Part shown: positions 60,673 to 64,000 of the stretch, in pieces
Layout of the letters: every line of letters starts with the position of its first letter
Numbering within the stretch: position 1 is the stretch's first letter
DNA from: Kiritimatiellia bacterium
GTDB taxonomy: Bacteria > Verrucomicrobiota > Kiritimatiellia > RFP12 > UBA1067
NCBI GenBank assembly: GCA_017454745.1
Contig: JAFTCL010000009.1
Span: 1 to 64,000 of the forward strand
DNA length: 64,000 nucleotides
Direction: 5' to 3'
Notes under the pieces: generated by a model
Told to the model about the DNA's origin: nothing
What the model saw: the letters and a program-made list of their open reading frames with translations, nothing else
Databases searched by the model: none
Position numbers and translations under genes: made by a program

Positions 60673-63600
60673 CTACTCTTCGCCACCCCAATTCAACTCG
60701 AAACAAGCCGCATAACCGTTGAACTTTCCGGCTTTGGGCGGGATGTAAACGAATACGTAGTAGGAATTGTAGCCGCTTAGGCACAGCACCGCGCTGCCAC
60801 TGGCGTTATAAACCACATTCCGACCAGTTGTCGGATCAATCCCGAGATAGAACTTCGCGGTGACCAGCACGTTGCCGGTGGATTGCGCCTTGAGCGTGAT
60901 ATCACCAGAACTCCCGTCTTCCAACACCACCGGACTCTTAAGAACGGAACCGGCCATCTCTTTGGCCGTCGATCTCCACGGTTCCTTGTTCCACAGGTTC
61001 TGGTAACCGGAGAAGTACTCACAGTCCAGATATCCGCCGAAATCGTCGCCGCCCACATAAACCGTGGTGGTGAAGGTCTCCTTGCCGCTCTTGCCGACCA
61101 CCACCGCCGAGTACAGGTTCGACACCGAATCGTAACCGGAATATGACGCCGCAGTCAAAGTCCACGTCAACCCTTCGCAGAGGAACTTACCGCTGATCTT
61201 TCCGGTGCTCCCCACTGTGAGAGTAAGCTGACCGTAATCGCTGCCGCCGTCGAATTTCCCGTTCGCCCACTCCGGCAGCGCCGCGATTTCCACCCTGACC
61301 ACCTGCGACGCCGCCTTGCCGGCGACACTGGAGGAGTCGATCTTCACGTCAAAGGTTCCTGACTTGGTCGGCACCCCGAACAACCGCATCTTCGCGGCAT
61401 CGTACTTCAATCCGGGCGGTAGGCCGGAGACCTTCACCGTCGGCAGAACGTCGGAAACCACCGCGATCTCCCGCTCAAACTCCACCCCGACATATCCGTT
61501 CCACGCTCCGGCCTCCGGAGCCGTAACCGTCGGTACCGGCACCTCATCGACCGGACGGAACCGGGCCTCCAGCTCGAAGTCGCCCTCCGGCATCATAAAG
61601 CTAAAGTTGGGGTTGAGCGAGACCAGACCTTCGCTGTCGAACCAACCCACGAACGCCATTCTGACCGGCTTGGTCGCGGGAGTGGCCTTGAGCGTAACCT
61701 TCGCCCCCACCGCGTAACGGCCGGCCCCGGTCACCTTGCCGGCATCGGCGGAATAGTTTACCGTCACCCGCGGATTGCCCACGAAGCGGGCGCAGTAGGT
61801 TTTGTCCTCCGTAAGGTTGGTAACCACAAAACTCGTCTTGGTGGGCGAGGCCGGCCTGGCGCTGTTGTCCAGCACCAGTGAAGCGGTGGTACACACCGGC
61901 TCCTCGCTGCCGTACTCGTACCAGCCGACGAACATGAACCCGTTGTTGGCGCTGGCCCGCAAGGTAATCCGCTTGCCGGCGGCGAGATAGCCGCCGCCGG
62001 TCACCTTGCCGCCGGATGCGGCATCGGCCAAACCGCGCACGTAGATCTGCCGCGCAAACCGCGCGTCGAAGAACTTCTGCCCCTGCGCCGAAAAACTCAT
62101 GGACGCCTTGGACGAAATCAGCGCGTCATCGCCGGCGGAATACCAGCCGAGGAAGTCCCAGCCCGGACGGGCCGTAGCCTTGACCGTGACTTTCGTGCCC
62201 ATCGGATACTCGCCGCCGCCCGACACAAAGCCGCCCTGTTCCGGAATTGCATAGAGCGAAACCGCACCCATTTCGACATCCTTCGGGTACCACGCCACGT
62301 TGGCCACGACACCGCGCACCGTAGTGTCGGAACCTTGGGTAAACCGCCAGACGAAATTGTGCGATTTGTTGTCGGAAACCACAACCGTTTCATAGACCCA
62401 GGCGGAGGGATTTACCCACTGCGTCACCAACGACTTCCCGTCGTAAAGCGCCAACACCGACTGGGGATTCTCCTCAACCCCGGTCTCCGCCAACGACAGC
62501 ACCGCGACCGAGAAAGCCAATGTCCCCGGTCCCTTCAAAGCCGCAGCCTTCAATTCGGCCCACTTGCCGACCGGCAACTCCGGCGAACACGCCACATACC
62601 GCGAGTCGAGCAACAGATCCGCCGGAACTTGCAGCGGGGTGCCGGACAACTTCGCGGCCTCCACCGCCAGCCATTTCGAAGTACCGGAGCTGGAAACCTT
62701 AACCGAACCGCCGTTAACCGCATCCTGCAGAGTGGCGGCGCTGTTGCAATCGCGAATAGTCACGGTGCAGACATCATTCCCAAGCAAAATCCGTTCCTGA
62801 TCCGCCAGTTGCAGCGTGAACGTCTCGCTATCCTCAATCGCGCTATCCGCTTTGACCGGGATCTGCACCGTCTTTACACCAACCTCGCCAGCCGCCCAAG
62901 TGAGTATAAGCGGGAACTTCAAATCCTTTGGAAGGGCAAGGTCGGCCGCCGACGCATTCTGATAATTAAGCCAAACATTAACGCTGGTGTTCGTAACCGG
63001 CGAACCGCCGCTAACCGCCACCTCAAGAATCCCGCCTTCGTCAATCTCCAGTTCCGTTTCCACAAAACCAACCGTTATTTCAGCGGGTGTTGGCGAAGTA
63101 AAACAAGCCAACCGGAAACCGTAACTGAAACGCGTCGATTCCGGGACAAAGAATTTAAAGATAGAACTTCTCCATGCAGAACGGCAAGTATCAGCGTCAT
63201 TATCCCATCCGCCGCTCCGGCATACACGATGGGTTCCTTCCTCTGCACCGACTGGATCGGAAGTATTCTCAAGATCATAAGCTCCATACCAGTCCAAACA
63301 CCATTCCAACACATTTCCAAGCATATCGTACAGACCCCAATCATTAGGCTGATATGTCCCTACAGCCGCAGAACTGTTGCCGTTAATTACATTTAGCGGC
63401 TCACCGGCATAAGATTCACGCATCGAGCCACCGCCATTATATTTGTACCTGGCGATTTTATTAAGGTTCTCATCCCTTTGACGATTCAACAGATTCGAAT
63501 CATTGTGCAACGCGGTAGTAGTACCTGCCCGACAAGCATATTCCCACATAGCTTCAGTAGGCAAATCAAATCCGGCATTTCCAGTCTTGGCCCGAAGTAC

Positions 63601-64000
63601 CCCGATAAAACTATCCGCATCAACATTAGTAGACTGTGGCCAACCCGTCCCCAAATCTTCTCCGCGAATATTATTGTAAGACACTTGTTCTACCGGACGA
63701 ATGGCATAATTTTCCGTATTGGAAAAGAACGAAGGCTTATTGCCCATCACCAATTCCCATTGCCTCTGTGTAATCTCAAACACCCCGATATAATACGGTT
63801 TGGTTATAGTTACTTGATGCTGGATCTCTTGATTCTCACGGCCCAATTCGTCCTCTGGACTACCCATCATAAACGTGCCGGGGTCAATGCGACGCAAAAC
63901 TAGCTTCTCTGTCTTGTACTCATCGGTCCAGCCACCGGCCGGGACATCATCCATTTCCGTAACAGCGAAACTATTGGAATTGGTTCCTCCGGAAAGGTCG
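60673..64000 (-). CDS. large FGE-like/Calx-beta/InlB-repeat surface protein, 5' end outside the window
   Basis: The frame is open to the right edge (about 1,108 residues visible; the true start is beyond 64000). Order from the N-terminal side: a formylglycine-generating-enzyme/sulfatase-modifying-type domain (RIDPGTFMMGSP, EITQRQWELVMG, LPTEAMWEYACRAGT, YDMLGNVLEWCLDWYG, RSGGWDND, GFRLA); a Calx-beta-like domain (VGFVETELEIDEGG to CTVTIRD); three or more InlB B-repeat-like units (EYPMGTKVTVKATARPGWDF, then LGWYSAG; YLAAGKRITLRA; YAVGAKVTLKATPATKPV); an Ig-like part (PTVKVSGLPPGLKYD); and a beta-rich C-terminus. Because FGE-like domains in such proteins often serve as binding modules, enzymatic activity is doubtful. 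Likely secreted or surface-bound. Confidence 0.8.
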   Translation of the reverse strand, partial: DLSGGTNSNSFAVTEMDDVPAGGWTDEYKTEKLVLRRIDPGTFMMGSPEDELGRENQEIQHQVTITKPYYIGVFEITQRQWELVMGNKPSFFSNTENYAIRPVEQVSYNNIRGEDLGTGWPQSTNVDADSFIGVLRAKTGNAGFDLPTEAMWEYACRAGTTTALHNDSNLLNRQRDENLNKIARYKYNGGGSMRESYAGEPLNVINGNSSAAVGTYQPNDWGLYDMLGNVLEWCLDWYGAYDLENTSDPVGAEEGTHRVCRSGGWDNDADTCRSAWRSSIFKFFVPESTRFSYGFRLACFTSPTPAEITVGFVETELEIDEGGILEVAVSGGSPVTNTSVNVWLNYQNASAADLALPKDLKFPLILTWAAGEVGVKTVQIPVKADSAIEDSETFTLQLADQERILLGNDVCTVTIRDCNSAATLQDAVNGGSVKVSSSGTSKWLAVEAAKLSGTPLQVPADLLLDSRYVACSPELPVGKWAELKAAALKGPGTLAFSVAVLSLAETGVEENPQSVLALYDGKSLVTQWVNPSAWVYETVVVSDNKSHNFVWRFTQGSDTTVRGVVANVAWYPKDVEMGAVSLYAIPEQGGFVSGGGEYPMGTKVTVKATARPGWDFLGWYSAGDDALISSKASMSFSAQGQKFFDARFARQIYVRGLADAASGGKVTGGGYLAAGKRITLRASANNGFMFVGWYEYGSEEPVCTTASLVLDNSARPASPTKTSFVVTNLTEDKTYCARFVGNPRVTVNYSADAGKVTGAGRYAVGAKVTLKATPATKPVRMAFVGWFDSEGLVSLNPNFSFMMPEGDFELEARFRPVDEVPVPTVTAPEAGAWNGYVGVEFEREIAVVSDVLPTVKVSGLPPGLKYDAAKMRLFGVPTKSGTFDVKIDSSSVAGKAASQVVRVEIAALPEWANGKFDGGSDYGQLTLTVGSTGKISGKFLCEGLTWTLTAASYSGYDSVSNLYSAVVVGKSGKETFTTTVYVGGDDFGGYLDCEYFSGYQNLWNKEPWRSTAKEMAGSVLKSPVVLEDGSSGDITLKAQSTGNVLVTAKFYLGIDPTTGRNVVYNASGSAVLCLSGYNSYYVFVYIPPKAGKFNGYAACFELNWGGEE

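Noticed and set aside
1..64000. tRNA, rRNA or CRISPR arrays
   Set aside because: I looked through the intergenic gaps and saw no cloverleaf, rRNA signature or regularly spaced direct repeats.

Overview
The window looks like a chromosomal stretch of an anaerobic, fermentative bacterium of the PVC superphylum, most likely a Kiritimatiellota/Lentisphaerota-type gut or sediment organism. This is inferred from gene content: very large secreted proteins made of passenger-type beta-strand repeats with LamG-like and PA14-like modules; a Calx-beta/InlB-repeat protein carrying a formylglycine-generating-enzyme-like domain; secreted glycosidases without SusC/SusD; indolepyruvate:ferredoxin oxidoreductase and a HydE-type maturase (both anaerobic traits); and a TolB-propeller/c-heme protein of a kind common in PVC genomes. 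No marker gene (rRNA, ribosomal protein) is present, so the placement is tentative. I saw no tRNA, rRNA, CRISPR array or transposase.

Layout. 1-3011: a repeated unit (secreted protein A plus the first codons of cysK) occurs twice, with a relic of a third copy at the left edge. Between the two units lies a secreted HExxH protein whose reading frame starts inside the truncated cysK copy. Intact cysK and a lone CUT1-type ABC ATPase follow. 5120-19875: three large secreted passenger-repeat proteins. The first two share about 1,200 C-terminal residues and a nearly identical short C-terminal tail. A 16-C homopolymer lies just upstream of the second gene's promoter. 19901-23801: purC, iorA, iorB and a YfcE-type phosphodiesterase. 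23816-27033 (minus): nrnA, a parvulin-like lipoprotein with an unusual order of motifs, and a HemW-like radical SAM protein. 27159-36527 (minus): a glycan-degradation cluster (GH89-like, Tat-exported phosphoesterase, Tat-exported metallo-beta-lactamase-fold hydrolase, GH2, GH20). 36572-40592 (minus): a decayed accessory island with a BspA-like LRR fragment, a frameshifted lipid- or surface-targeted protein and its intact paralogue, a small AT-rich ORF and a broken RCC1-like gene. Two of these loci share a duplicated promoter. 40612-48742 (minus): recC-recB-recD with 4-nt overlaps. 48987-52367 (plus): a tight four-gene sugar operon (SIS, PfkB, unknown, Gfo/Idh/MocA). 52476-60555 (minus): an eight-gene run purM-purE-thioesterase-LolA-like-PfkB-maf-hydE-heme/propeller protein. 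60673-64000 (minus): the large FGE-like/Calx-beta/InlB-repeat protein, which runs off the right edge.

Functionally, the glycosidase cluster fits release and hydrolysis of N-acetylhexosamine-containing glycans. The SIS/PfkB/oxidoreductase operon fits intracellular phosphosugar handling. IorAB and HydE fit ferredoxin-linked amino-acid fermentation and hydrogen metabolism. A recurring extended -10 promoter (TGn-TAnnAT) appears upstream of several of these transcription units.
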